Source: UBA1723 sp045642085 (GTDB lineage Bacteria > Bacteroidota > Bacteroidia > Bacteroidales > Paludibacteraceae). Taken from it: 64,000 nt of DNA. Position numbers and translations under genes: made by a program. Within the stretch, counting starts at the first letter, position 1; the number at the start of each line of letters is the position of its first letter. The DNA is taken from the NCBI GenBank assembly GCA_045642085.1, contig JAZUIF010000079.1, forward strand, positions 1 through 64,000, read 5' to 3'. Positions 1 through 8,881 of this stretch are shown here, in pieces. The notes below the pieces were generated by a model. That model did not search any database and had not been told where the DNA came from. It saw only the letters and a list, made by a program, of their open reading frames with translations.

Positions 1-951
1 TTCTTTTACAGCACCCCCACTTAATACAGTGTCTAATTCAGATATTTGTTTTTTTACACTTTCAATCTGACTTAATAAAGATTGTGTTGCAGTTTTTCTG
101 TTATCTATAATTGTATGTGCATTTCCAGATATTTGTGTTCACAGAGAGGCAATTCTAGATTCTAATGAGTTTATTTGAGAACTTATATTTTTTATGTTTC
201 TAGAAATTAAATTGATTCTTCCATTTACTCTATTAGAATGTTGCCTGTTATAACAAGATGATAACTGGTGTCTATAATTAGAAAGAGAGGAGTTCTCACT
301 TACGAGTCTTGACGACAATACACGTAAATCATTACTTAAAGCATTAATCTCATTTGTGATTTGTTCGATCTCACTTTGCAAACCTACATTTTCTCCCTCA
401 TAAATTCCGTCTCCAACAGATGAATTTTGTAACTGATCCAATTTGTTTCTTAATGAATCTCGTTTTGATTCATCCAAGGCACGATACTCCTTAATCTTTT
501 GGGCTTTCATCTCTCCTATAGTCACATTGATTTCATCCTCAAAGATTTTTAATTCTAAAGGGGTTGAAATTACAATACCAAGAAATATCGCCATAATTAT
601 TCTTGGCATTCCAGATGCGAGTTCCATCCAACTGATAGTAGCTTTTCCATCTGAATACATTGTGTTTACAATGAAACGATCAAGATTAAAAATCAAGAGT
701 CCCCAAAAGATACCAAAAAAAATAGCAACACGGAAATCATGAAAAACAGTAAACAGTGCATATCCTCCAGAAAGCATTGCCATAAGAGATGTGAATAAAA
801 TTGTACCTCCTATTCCTGCATATTTAGCCCATTCTGTAGGACATTGTCTTAATACGGGACGATTTACTCCAGCACATATCCAAAAAAATTCACTTATGGG
901 ATTATCCCACAAAAATCCAGTTTTAATATCTTTATCATTATTTTCAGCCAT
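1..951 (-). pseudogene. DUF4407 membrane/coiled-coil protein with in-frame TGA, running off the window
   Basis: From the ATG at 951 the frame gives 270 residues and meets TGA at 141-139. The same frame then stays open to base 1 for 46 more codons (ending in VLSGGAVKE) with the same coiled-coil composition, so the reading frame is interrupted rather than ended. Residues 1-135 hold about four hydrophobic segments (for example YAGIGGTILFTSLMAML and IIMAIFLGIVIST), followed by a Gln/Ser/Asn-rich coiled coil. This is the DUF4407 layout as I know it, where a longer coiled coil and often a last membrane helix follow. It lies 12 bp after the Ig-domain kinase and is the last visible gene of the VWA/PP2C/kinase operon. 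It could be a nonsense mutation, a sequencing error, or a working shortened protein. The family call is fairly sure; the pseudogene status is not. Confidence 0.6.
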
Positions 952-963
952 AGCGATTGAAAT

Positions 964-2607
964 TTACTTGTTTTTAATGTTATTTTTTACCTTGACATAA
1001 GCATTGTTAAACGAACATTTTAGTCTTTCCCATAAACTTATTTCAGGCAATCTAAATTCAATAAAATGTGGCAATTCCATGTTTAATTTAGCAGTTTCAA
1101 CAAATGGGGCTTTTATCTGGAGATTAGGCAATTCTGGTGTTTTGCAAAAAGCCATATTTGCAGATGAAATGCCATGTTGAAGAACAATACTACTATTGAA
1201 TATGGGAGGATTGACGTTCATTTTTACAACAGGAAGTGGTAAAATTGAAATTTTTAATAATTGACTTAATACACCAAAATCATCCTCTACTTCAAAGACA
1301 TAAGTTGTATCTTTTTCAATACCTTCAGTGACATCCAAACTTCCTGATGATGCAACAGCTACGCCATTTAGTTTATATGTATTAGCATTTTTCACATCCC
1401 ATTTTAGAGTGAATGGAATTCCTGGAAAAACATACAGCTTATCTGAAGAGAAATTCACAACAGCACCTTCTGAAACTTTAAGAGTTAATGTTTTTGATAT
1501 GCTTGATCCATCTTTTAAAACTACATATAGATTGTAATTTGTAGTTTGGTCTGGATGTACTTCTATACTTCCTGCTATCCCTTCTGAAATAATATTGTCA
1601 TTGCTATCTTTCAAAACAGCAGAATTAGCATCTTTTGCATTCCATGAAACCACAGCAGTTTCATTGCCTTTACGTATGACACATTTGTTAATTTCAAAAG
1701 ACAACTCCATTTGATTAAGTAATTCACCAAAAGGGGTTAAATCATCAACAGACGATTTTGAAAGATAATCCTCTAATATTTTTAGTAGGTTATCAATCTT
1801 GCTATCATTTAGATTTTTTAAGTCAATGTAGATATTTGAATTTTTTAAATCTTCATAATCTTTAGTTTCAAATAATAATCTATCAGCATCATTTACTCTA
1901 TATTTTTCTGCTAAATCCGGACTTAAAGAAATTGCGACTAAGCTCAAATAAATTATAAGCTCAGAAAAATAATCCAATTTTTCCGAAACCTTTTTATTTG
2001 TTGCTCTTGATGGATGCTGATAATCAGGCAACCCAACTATGACATCTGGTTCTCCATTTAACTCTTTACAATAAAACGAATCATAGTCAATAAGGTACAA
2101 ATTACCATAATTCCCCACACGAATATTTCCATGCTGAAGGTCTCCATGTGCAAATAAATGTTTGTGCATTTCACAAACAAGAGATAAAAACTTTTCCGAC
2201 AACTCTTTAATAAGATTGCTGTCATTACGATTATTGTATAAATAATCCTTTATAGACAATCCTTCAATCCATTGCATCCTTATAATTGGATACACATCCT
2301 TATCTACAACAATACCTTTTTCTACATAAGTAAAGTCGCACAAAAAAGAAAGTTGTGCATTTTGAATTGCATTTGAAACTATCTCTAATTTTCTCTGTAT
2401 GCCTTCTAAATTTTTATGCCAGCATCTAAATCCCCACTTTTCATTGTTTACAATATATGGATACAATACAGCATAACCTCCGGCATATTTGATCAATCGA
2501 TTTCTAGCATCTCTTTGAAATTCACCAGATCTCGCATGAGAATAGAGAACCAACAATTGTTTGTTCTCTATAGATGACGTAATATTTGCAATTTCAAGTG
2601 CAGCCAT
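964..2607 (-). CDS. Atypical protein kinase with C-terminal Ig-like domains
   Basis: 547 residues. The N-terminal half is a protein-kinase-like fold: hinge region (PIIRMQWIEGLSIKDYL), catalytic loop HGDLQHGN (Asp and Asn kept, near residue 155) and a DYDS motif in place of DFG. The beta-3 segment reads FRCWH, with Arg where the usual VAIK lysine would sit. After about residue 310 come two or three beta-rich Ig/CARDB-like repeats (VSWNAKDANSAVL, LKWDVKNANTYKL), then a hydrophobic-poor tail. No signal peptide or clear membrane helix. Its ATG overlaps the stop of the upstream kinase by one base (TAATG), implying translational coupling. Likely a signalling kinase working with the neighbouring PP2C and VWA proteins; substrate unknown. 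Confidence 0.8.
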   Translation of the reverse strand: MAALEIANITSSIENKQLLVLYSHARSGEFQRDARNRLIKYAGGYAVLYPYIVNNEKWGFRCWHKNLEGIQRKLEIVSNAIQNAQLSFLCDFTYVEKGIVVDKDVYPIIRMQWIEGLSIKDYLYNNRNDSNLIKELSEKFLSLVCEMHKHLFAHGDLQHGNIRVGNYGNLYLIDYDSFYCKELNGEPDVIVGLPDYQHPSRATNKKVSEKLDYFSELIIYLSLVAISLSPDLAEKYRVNDADRLLFETKDYEDLKNSNIYIDLKNLNDSKIDNLLKILEDYLSKSSVDDLTPFGELLNQMELSFEINKCVIRKGNETAVVSWNAKDANSAVLKDSNDNIISEGIAGSIEVHPDQTTNYNLYVVLKDGSSISKTLTLKVSEGAVVNFSSDKLYVFPGIPFTLKWDVKNANTYKLNGVAVASSGSLDVTEGIEKDTTYVFEVEDDFGVLSQLLKISILPLPVVKMNVNPPIFNSSIVLQHGISSANMAFCKTPELPNLQIKAPFVETAKLNMELPHFIEFRLPEISLWERLKCSFNNAYVKVKNNIKNK

Positions 2608-3692
2608 TAATCTGGGTTCTTAAATTTATTGACGATATTATTCAATATTGATTCATGATTGTTTCTAGATGAGAGCTCTGGAGAATGTCCGTTCCCATTT
2701 TTCCATTTGCTAGAAATGTTAATTGGATCATCAATTTCCGACGATGGTTTTGATGACGGATTGTATCCGTTCCCATTTTTCCATTTGCCTGCAATTGCTT
2801 CTGTTTTAGATACGACTGCATTTTCTAAAGGACAAAGATTGTCAATACAATCCTCATTCATAAACTCAATGAGTTTTTCGGAAAGAGAAGATAAATCAGA
2901 ATCAGAGTTCAAACGATGGAAAATATCCGATTGACCCTTAGATTTAATATCCTCAGCAGAAAACAACAAAGTTTCGGTATTTTCAATTGACAAGTCATCC
3001 CATAGTCTTGGATATTTAGCCAATGCTTTTAGACTAAGATAAATCACCAATTCGGAAAAATAATCAGCCTTCTCAGTAACATATTCATTAGTCCATCTAG
3101 ATTCATGTTGATAGCCAGCAAGCCCCTTTATGTCATCTGTTGAACCTTTTAATTCAGGAACATACATCGAGTCATAATCTACCAGCACCAGTGATTTATC
3201 TAGTTTAACCATAATGTTTCCATGTTGCAAATCGCCATGAGAAAAGTGATTTTTATGAAGATCTGCAACCATGGTCAAAAAATTATCAGCAACTGCGTTA
3301 ATTGTTTGAGGATTACAGATATTCTCTTTTAGAAATTTTTTTAATGGCATGGCGTCAACCCAATCCATGACTACGATAGGTTGAACTCCCATAGGTGTCA
3401 TTATTCCATCTTCATAGTAGTCGAAACCTACAAAATATGGAAGATTACTATTTTTTAACGAATCAGCTATAATTTTTGTTCTTCGTTTTGCATCTGCAAC
3501 TTCTGCATGCCAACAACGAACTGCATATTTCTTGGATGGAGTTTGATATGGGAATACTACACAAAAACCACCTGCATATTTTACAATATTAACACCCTTT
3601 TCAATAGGATGTCCTCCAGCAAGAACACTGGGATGGATTAAAGCAGGAGTCTTGATTGAAGTATTATAATCTGGGATTGTAGGCAATGACAT
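2607..3692 (-). CDS. Atypical protein kinase paralogue
   Basis: 361 residues, a paralogue of the next gene downstream. It shares the YAGGFCVVFPY start of the lobe, YAVRCWH at beta-3 (Arg for Lys), the hinge VVMDWVDAMPLKKFL, the catalytic loop SHGDLQHGNIMV and DYDSMY instead of DFG, then GLAGYQHESRW and a helical C-lobe (DYFSELVIYLSLKAL). The tail from about residue 300 is disordered, Ser/Asn-rich and contains the heptad KWKNGNG twice. The gene starts 4 bp after the PP2C stop and ends in a TAATG overlap with the Ig-domain kinase. Kinase activity is inferred from the retained HxD and Asn; with no canonical beta-3 Lys it might use ATP unusually or be a pseudokinase. Confidence 0.8.
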   Translation of the reverse strand: MSLPTIPDYNTSIKTPALIHPSVLAGGHPIEKGVNIVKYAGGFCVVFPYQTPSKKYAVRCWHAEVADAKRRTKIIADSLKNSNLPYFVGFDYYEDGIMTPMGVQPIVVMDWVDAMPLKKFLKENICNPQTINAVADNFLTMVADLHKNHFSHGDLQHGNIMVKLDKSLVLVDYDSMYVPELKGSTDDIKGLAGYQHESRWTNEYVTEKADYFSELVIYLSLKALAKYPRLWDDLSIENTETLLFSAEDIKSKGQSDIFHRLNSDSDLSSLSEKLIEFMNEDCIDNLCPLENAVVSKTEAIAGKWKNGNGYNPSSKPSSEIDDPINISSKWKNGNGHSPELSSRNNHESILNNIVNKFKNPD

Positions 3693-3696
3693 AATT

Positions 3697-4818
3697 CTAT
3701 TTTTTCTTAATCATATAATTATCAAGTTCAGATTTCAAAATAGAGACAAATTTTTCTATCAATTTGTTAAAAATTTTTTTTTCATGCAAAACAGTAAAGT
3801 CCTTAAATAGAATGTCATCTTTCAAAAACTTTTCCTTTACTTCAGAAATTAACCGATCATCATCACAACAAATGGCAGAAGATTCTGAGATGGAAAGATT
3901 ACTTGTATTTTCAGTATCAAATAATTCTTCTTTATTACACGTTCTGCTTTGTGTATTTTCTTTTATTTCTGCCTCTTCTTGACTTTTTTGTTTATTCTCA
4001 TCCTGAGATTTGCTCTCTATATCCTCCTTTTCTATTAACTTATCGATATCATCAACAACGCCTTCTTCTAAATTAGACGAATTGGAATCATACTTAACAA
4101 CAATCAATGTTGTGTCGTCGTTATGCATGCCAGAATTTCTCCACTCTTCAACCAAATTTTCAAATTCATCATGAGAATTTAGGTTTAAGAGTTTTGAAAT
4201 ATATTGTTCGATAACACCTTCTTTTTTACGTTCCAAAAGGAAATCTGAGAATGGATCTGAAACAAGCAAGATAATTTCGTTCTCTTTAACTTCAAAGTCA
4301 ATATCCTTAGGTGTACCTTTCCCTTGACTTTCTTTATTGCTGTCAAAATAATCAGGAAAACTATCAAACTCATCCGTATTTTGAGATGTAAAAAAATCTG
4401 CGTTTTCCCCATCCCAAACAATCAAACAAGAATCGCCTAAAACATTACCTTTCCATCGATTATCAACCAATCTAACACCAACAAAAGTAGCTCCAGCAGA
4501 CCTTCCGCTTGCAAGATTTCGTTCGTTTCTATAAATGATGTTTTGAGGAGCATTTTCTGATTTTAATTTATCTATAAATTCAGTAACACTCCCAACCCAA
4601 AGATCCGACAAATCTTTTATATTATCCTGATTAAAAATCTTTTCTTTAGATTTCGTAAAGGTTTCTGCTAAGATATGAGCCCAAATTTTTTGTTGCCAAG
4701 TAGATCCCATTCCATCCGACAGAGCAATAGATTTAGTGTCACAATTGACACTAAATCTATCCTGACAATCGCTGAAATGTTCTGCTTTTTTATGTGTAAT
4801 AAAAGCATTAACTTTCAT
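3697..4818 (-). CDS. PP2C-like protein phosphatase
   Basis: 373 residues. Residues 1-250 have PP2C hallmarks: early Asp in SDCQDRFSV, metal-binding motif ALSDGMGS (residues 32-39), GRSAGATFVGV, VLGDSCLIVWDG, LLVSDPFSDFL (PP2C usually LxSDG) and the closing metal motif HNDDTTLIVVKYD. The remainder is a highly charged Glu/Lys/Ser-rich low-complexity stretch with a short helical end. Expected role: metal-dependent Ser/Thr phosphatase opposing the two adjacent kinases. It is 2 bp from the VWA gene upstream and 4 bp from the first kinase downstream, so all are one transcript. The family is clear; the substrate is not visible. Confidence 0.82.
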   Translation of the reverse strand: MKVNAFITHKKAEHFSDCQDRFSVNCDTKSIALSDGMGSTWQQKIWAHILAETFTKSKEKIFNQDNIKDLSDLWVGSVTEFIDKLKSENAPQNIIYRNERNLASGRSAGATFVGVRLVDNRWKGNVLGDSCLIVWDGENADFFTSQNTDEFDSFPDYFDSNKESQGKGTPKDIDFEVKENEIILLVSDPFSDFLLERKKEGVIEQYISKLLNLNSHDEFENLVEEWRNSGMHNDDTTLIVVKYDSNSSNLEEGVVDDIDKLIEKEDIESKSQDENKQKSQEEAEIKENTQSRTCNKEELFDTENTSNLSISESSAICCDDDRLISEVKEKFLKDDILFKDFTVLHEKKIFNKLIEKFVSILKSELDNYMIKKK

Positions 4819-4820
4819 AC

Positions 4821-5663
4821 TTATAATCCCTTGTCACCCTGACCTTTTGATGAGCCAAAGTCGATTAATTGAATTAAGTCTACTCCATCAGCACCAAATA
4901 CGCAAACCTTTGAACCGTCTTTTACAGGAAGTTCATTTTTTGATGCGGCTCCTTTATACGAATCTGGCATAACACTTGTTATATCAAACAAGAACTGTCC
5001 AGCTTCGTCGTTAAGTTCAGACTTGCTTGTCGGATACTTAACTGTAGGTACAGAATCAATTTGAGCATTGAAAATCAAAACATTCCCATCGGCATTTGAC
5101 ATATTCATAATCTCTTGCGCCAACGCTGTTGTTTCTTTCATACAAACTCTTGGCTCCTGACCATCATAATAAGGAACACCATCAGAAATATTAATGATCA
5201 CTGGAGCTGGAAAATCCGGATTATCATTAATCCACTGATTTGCTAAATCCTTAGCCATTCTAAATGCACCAAGCATATTTGTTGCACCATCGTGCGTAAT
5301 AGGTTCTACCCAAACAGGTTGCTTAACCTCAACCTCAACTAAACCACCTGCACCATCAGGAGTTTTCTTCTTAAGTGTTTCATAACGTATAGGAGATTCG
5401 TCTAAATCTTTCAACCAACCCGAGCATAGTTCCTTTACATTATGATTGTAACCAATTACAGAAATAAAACAACGATTTTTAGGTGCATCGCCATCGAAAT
5501 TTTTCTGGATAATGTTGTCAATCACTTTGTTAACGACTAGTGATGCAAATTCTGTACGATTCTTTCCCCCCTCATAAGGTTCCATCATTGAACCTGACTG
5601 GTCCAAAAGAATAATTAACAAACCTGGAGTTGCTGAACTCCATTGTTTTTCATTTTTTGCCAT
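4821..5663 (-). CDS. VWA-domain protein, TerY-like
   Basis: 280 residues, first gene of the operon. The von Willebrand A fold has a full MIDAS: DQSGS at residues about 17-21, the Thr in HDGATNMLGAF and the Asp in INISDGVPYYDG. No signal peptide, so cytoplasmic. VWA proteins of the TerY type are known to be encoded next to PP2C phosphatases and kinases (TerY-P triads described in studies of ter-associated systems), which is the arrangement here. It may act as a metal-dependent adaptor or substrate for the kinase/phosphatase pair. The start is the first ATG, and the next gene begins 2 bp after its stop. I saw no TAnnTTTG box between it and the structured RNA upstream, so readthrough from the RNA promoter is possible. 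Confidence 0.82.
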   Translation of the reverse strand: MAKNEKQWSSATPGLLIILLDQSGSMMEPYEGGKNRTEFASLVVNKVIDNIIQKNFDGDAPKNRCFISVIGYNHNVKELCSGWLKDLDESPIRYETLKKKTPDGAGGLVEVEVKQPVWVEPITHDGATNMLGAFRMAKDLANQWINDNPDFPAPVIINISDGVPYYDGQEPRVCMKETTALAQEIMNMSNADGNVLIFNAQIDSVPTVKYPTSKSELNDEAGQFLFDITSVMPDSYKGAASKNELPVKDGSKVCVFGADGVDLIQLIDFGSSKGQGDKGL

Positions 5664-5731
5664 GTTATTTCACGGTTTAGATACGTAGACTCCCTATTCG
5701 TATAATTATTAGTCCTTTCCCTTTCAGACAC

Positions 5732-6028
5732 AAAAAAAGCGTGGGAATCGTGCTTGTCGCTCATTCCACGCTAAGAGGCTCTCGCATTGCCTGTACATGT
5801 AGAACGAGCAACGCAGAAGCCCACGCATATATGTATATGTCTTAGCACACCTCCAAACATAGAAGGTGCACCAAGAGTATATAACATACCCATAGACATC
5901 TACCGTTGCTTTGTCATTGACATGTACATTGAAATTTGCGAGATTTCTTAGCGTCAAAGAACAAAGCGTCAAGTAAACGCTTTCTTATATGTCTGCCCCA
6001 AGTTCCACCCATTGGGCTTCTGCTTGAG
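5732..6028 (-). ncRNA. Structured RNA of about 295 nt, family not identified
   Basis: There is no credible protein here, but the minus strand has a complete transcription unit. A consensus promoter lies at 6065-6035, and an intrinsic terminator lies at 5771-5732 (stem GCGTGG/CCACGC extended with AAT/ATT, then seven U). In between are a 14-bp stem at 5841-5875 (allowing G-U), a 7-bp hairpin at 5782-5813 and a perfect 11-bp long-range pairing of 6013-6023 with 5813-5823 (GCAGAAGCCCA/TGGGCTTCTGC). It lacks the signature blocks I know for tmRNA, RNase P RNA and 4.5S RNA. A Bacteroidales 6S-like RNA is one possibility. The terminator sits about 70 nt upstream of the VWA operon. Confidence 0.6.
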
Positions 6029-6034
6029 ACTTTG

Positions 6035-6065
6035 CAAAACTAATCATTAATTCTGTTTGTGCAAA
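6035..6065 (-). promoter_or_regulatory. Promoter of the 295-nt RNA
   Basis: On the minus strand TTTG (6065-6062), 19 nt, then TAGTTTTG (6042-6035): an exact match to the Bacteroidetes primary sigma consensus. Predicted start near 6028. Confidence 0.7.
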
Positions 6066-6121
6066 GATTATCCCAGAATTCTTTCTAATATCTTTCCTAA
6101 TTGGCCGACGGTAAAAACATC

Positions 6122-6156
6122 AAAAAAAGAGCCGAAAGCATTGCTTCCGACTCTCT
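6122..6156 (-). terminator. Intrinsic terminator of the double-esterase gene
   Basis: Minus-strand hairpin pairing GAGTCGGAAGC with GCTTTCGGCTC (one mismatch), followed by seven U, about 70 nt after the stop codon. Confidence 0.75.
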
Positions 6157-6185
6157 TACAAATTTATGGATAAAATTTATTACTT

Positions 6186-6227
6186 GCCGTTTTCCGTTTC
6201 CGTTTCCGTTTCCGTTAACGTCTTCGT
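6186..6227. repeat. Hexamer tract next to the stop codon of the double esterase
   Basis: Seven 6-bp units, four of them exact TTCCGT on the plus strand, the rest variants (GCCGTT, TAACGT, CTTCGT). The tract begins right at the TGA stop of the minus-strand gene. Confidence 0.7.
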
Positions 6228-8845
6228 CATTTATTTACTACCAATTTCTTCACTGCTGTCTCGCCATCAATTGTGGCTTTAACAACGTAAATTCCAGAAG
6301 GTAGGGTAGATACGTCTACTCTCGACTCGTTGCTTCTTGCAACTACGTCGCCAATAGCATTTAATAGCTCAATATTCTTGATGTCGCCTTCGCTATATAC
6401 ATAGATTGCAGTCGACGCTGGGTTTGGAACGATAGTAAATTCCTGCTTTGCAATTGTTTCGGCGTCTGCAGTAGAAGTGATGAATCTCAACCAGTCGATA
6501 TCAACCCAGTCTGAATCAATTGTTAACGTCAATACGTGAGTTCCCTTCTTTAGGTTGAACTTCTTGCTCTGGATCTGCTCTGCGAATGTTCCCCAAGCTC
6601 CTGTCTTCTCTACGTTGACTGTGTAATCAATAGACTTGTCATCCATAGTAAGTGTGAACTTACCACTGTTGCCACCTTCACCTACGCGAACTGACAATTC
6701 ATACTCTCCATCATACTCAACGTCTACAGTATACTTCATCCACTCACCACTCTGGCAGTTACCTACGATATAGTCACTTCCGTCTTTCTTGATGTCCACA
6801 TCGTCCGAACGATACTCATTTGAGTAGTCATCACATGTATTGCCTGCTGATTTATCATACCAAGCGACGTTGCTGCCACCTTCATCATAGTTCTCAGCCT
6901 CAATCTTACCAGGAAGTTTTGCTGCCACTCCCTTGTATGGAGTCGAAACCTTTGGCTCAACAGCACTTCCATCTGGACACTTTCCGTCGAAATCAATCAT
7001 TGTAAGCATCTTCTCAGCATAACGCTTTCCAAACTCAGTGTAGCTGTCGTGCTTGAAGTGTAGACGGTCGCTCTCACCTGCCAAACCAGCAGAACTGATC
7101 ACTGCACAGTTTGAAATCTTGTTAGGAAGCTGTGCGATCACTGTGTTGTGGCCTGCACATGCACCACCCTCAAGCATCTGTCCAACTAGGATAGGAGTCT
7201 TCTCTGGAGAAAGACCAAGATCTGTACAGATGTTGTTGTAGAAAGTCTGAACCATTGTCAACCATGCCTGCTGTCCTGAATCTGTCTCACCCTGATGTAC
7301 GATGATACCCTTGATGACACCTGTTTCCTGTGCCTTCTTCGCACACTCTACGATTCTCTTATATGGGTTGTTGTCGTACTCTTTTGCCATATTCTGTAGC
7401 CAGCTCTCTGAACTGTTGAAATAGCTTCCACACTGGTTTGGATCGAATGCTTTGAAACTTGCACCTGCGATTGCAACAGGAATGATACCGATAGTTACAC
7501 ACTCAGGCACACCGTCTGCCATTGTACGGATGAAATTATCTGCAAGTGAGTAACCTGCACTTGGAGCACACAATGGAGGAACTGCTGGCAACCATTCTCC
7601 TACATTTCCACGGCTGTTGGCTGTACTCATCATCTTGATACGATCGTGTGTAGCCTTGTCTCCAGACTGTACCTGTGCGTTACCCCACATATTAGACTGA
7701 CCTATAGCAATGTAAACCTGTAGGGCCTCCTTAGGATCGACGTCGCTGCTACCACCCTGAGAACCTCCTTGTTCACCACCTTGTTGGCCACCCTGCTGAC
7801 CACCTTGATCTCCACCTTGCTGTCCGCCCTGGCTTCCACCTTGCGAGTTGCCGCAACGGTCAATGCCACTTGCTTCTTTTTCAGAACGAACCTTGTTGAA
7901 GAACTTGATCATCTCGTCTGTGTAGTCGCCGTTAACCTGGTGTCCGTGTCCTGGGTTGTACCACTCAACGTAGATTCCAGCTTTCTTTAGATTATTTGCA
8001 TATTTCTCGCCCTCACAACATGGCACGATATTATCTGTAGTACCGTGGCAAATCATATGAGGAACATCGTTAGCGTCGATGTATGTGTTAGTTCCAAGTG
8101 TAGCGTGCTTATCAGGACATGACTGTGGTGTGCATCCGCCTACCATATCATTCTCAGGCGACATGTTGATTGGATTACCACATGACTTATCTCTACAGTC
8201 AACTGGACCAGACCAGTCGCAAACTGCATCGACTGCACTACATTCGCTTGTGAACTTTCCAAGTTTTCCTTCGATATCGATAGATTCACTACCTACTTTA
8301 ACGACTGTCTCACCGTTTGTCACACCCATCATAGACGCCAAGTGACCTCCTGATGAGAATCCAGAAATGCCGATGAATGAATCGTCGATCTTAAGATCTT
8401 CCTTGTTTCCACGAAGATAACGCACTACAGCCTTGATATCGTTGATCTGTGCAGGCCACAAAGCGTCGTTGTATGTTCTGTGGTTAGGTGTGACAAAGAT
8501 ATATCCAGCATCCAATGCTGCTTTACCTACAGTCCCGTGGTCTGCCGAACCCTTGCTGTCGTTGCTTCCCCAAGCACTACCGTAAATATGGATAATTACA
8601 TTGTGAGTAGCTTTGCCATCGTTAGGGTAGTAGATATCCAATTTGTGGCCGACGTGATTGTCGCCAACATAGTCGATGTTTTGCTTGTTAGTGTAGCTTG
8701 AAAGTGAACCTGCAGAGGCTCCACCTCCACCACCGAAGTCGAATCCGCCTCCTCCGAAGCCACCGAATCCGCCTCCCCATTGGGCGAATGTCATCGAACA
8801 ACTGACAATCGCTGCCAGCGCTGTAGTAATAATGTGTTTTTTCAT
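6227..8845 (-). CDS. Secreted two-domain esterase (alpha/beta hydrolase plus CE6-like) with CBM6 and T9SS domain
   Basis: 872 residues. Signal peptide (residues 1-21, ending SMTFA), a Gly-rich stretch (23-46), then an alpha/beta-hydrolase esterase with nucleophile elbow SGFSSGG (Ser164), HGTTDNIVP (Asp271) and PGHGHQ (His300/302). A Gly/Gln linker (about 333-367) joins a second catalytic unit of the sialate-O-acetylesterase/CE6 type: GQSNM (Ser384), VHQGETDS (about 517) and SDRLHF (Asp593, His596). A CBM6-like module follows (about 643-790, GKIEAENYDEGG to VDIDWLRF), then a T9SS type-A sorting domain (about 800-872, IVPNPAS to KLVVNK). Likely role: removing acetyl groups from xylan or other plant polymers at the cell surface. 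Carrying two different esterases on one chain is unusual. Minus-strand -7 box TAAATTTG lies at 8889-8882. Confidence 0.88.
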   Translation of the reverse strand: MKKHIITTALAAIVSCSMTFAQWGGGFGGFGGGGFDFGGGGGASAGSLSSYTNKQNIDYVGDNHVGHKLDIYYPNDGKATHNVIIHIYGSAWGSNDSKGSADHGTVGKAALDAGYIFVTPNHRTYNDALWPAQINDIKAVVRYLRGNKEDLKIDDSFIGISGFSSGGHLASMMGVTNGETVVKVGSESIDIEGKLGKFTSECSAVDAVCDWSGPVDCRDKSCGNPINMSPENDMVGGCTPQSCPDKHATLGTNTYIDANDVPHMICHGTTDNIVPCCEGEKYANNLKKAGIYVEWYNPGHGHQVNGDYTDEMIKFFNKVRSEKEASGIDRCGNSQGGSQGGQQGGDQGGQQGGQQGGEQGGSQGGSSDVDPKEALQVYIAIGQSNMWGNAQVQSGDKATHDRIKMMSTANSRGNVGEWLPAVPPLCAPSAGYSLADNFIRTMADGVPECVTIGIIPVAIAGASFKAFDPNQCGSYFNSSESWLQNMAKEYDNNPYKRIVECAKKAQETGVIKGIIVHQGETDSGQQAWLTMVQTFYNNICTDLGLSPEKTPILVGQMLEGGACAGHNTVIAQLPNKISNCAVISSAGLAGESDRLHFKHDSYTEFGKRYAEKMLTMIDFDGKCPDGSAVEPKVSTPYKGVAAKLPGKIEAENYDEGGSNVAWYDKSAGNTCDDYSNEYRSDDVDIKKDGSDYIVGNCQSGEWMKYTVDVEYDGEYELSVRVGEGGNSGKFTLTMDDKSIDYTVNVEKTGAWGTFAEQIQSKKFNLKKGTHVLTLTIDSDWVDIDWLRFITSTADAETIAKQEFTIVPNPASTAIYVYSEGDIKNIELLNAIGDVVARSNESRVDVSTLPSGIYVVKATIDGETAVKKLVVNK

Positions 8846-8881
8846 GACAATAATGTTAGATAGTGTATTGATTTACGACTG

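Noticed and set aside
5724..5972. 82-residue open frame (minus)
   Set aside because: Starts with TTG, has Cys/Tyr/Arg composition unlike other genes and lies inside the structured RNA with its terminator.
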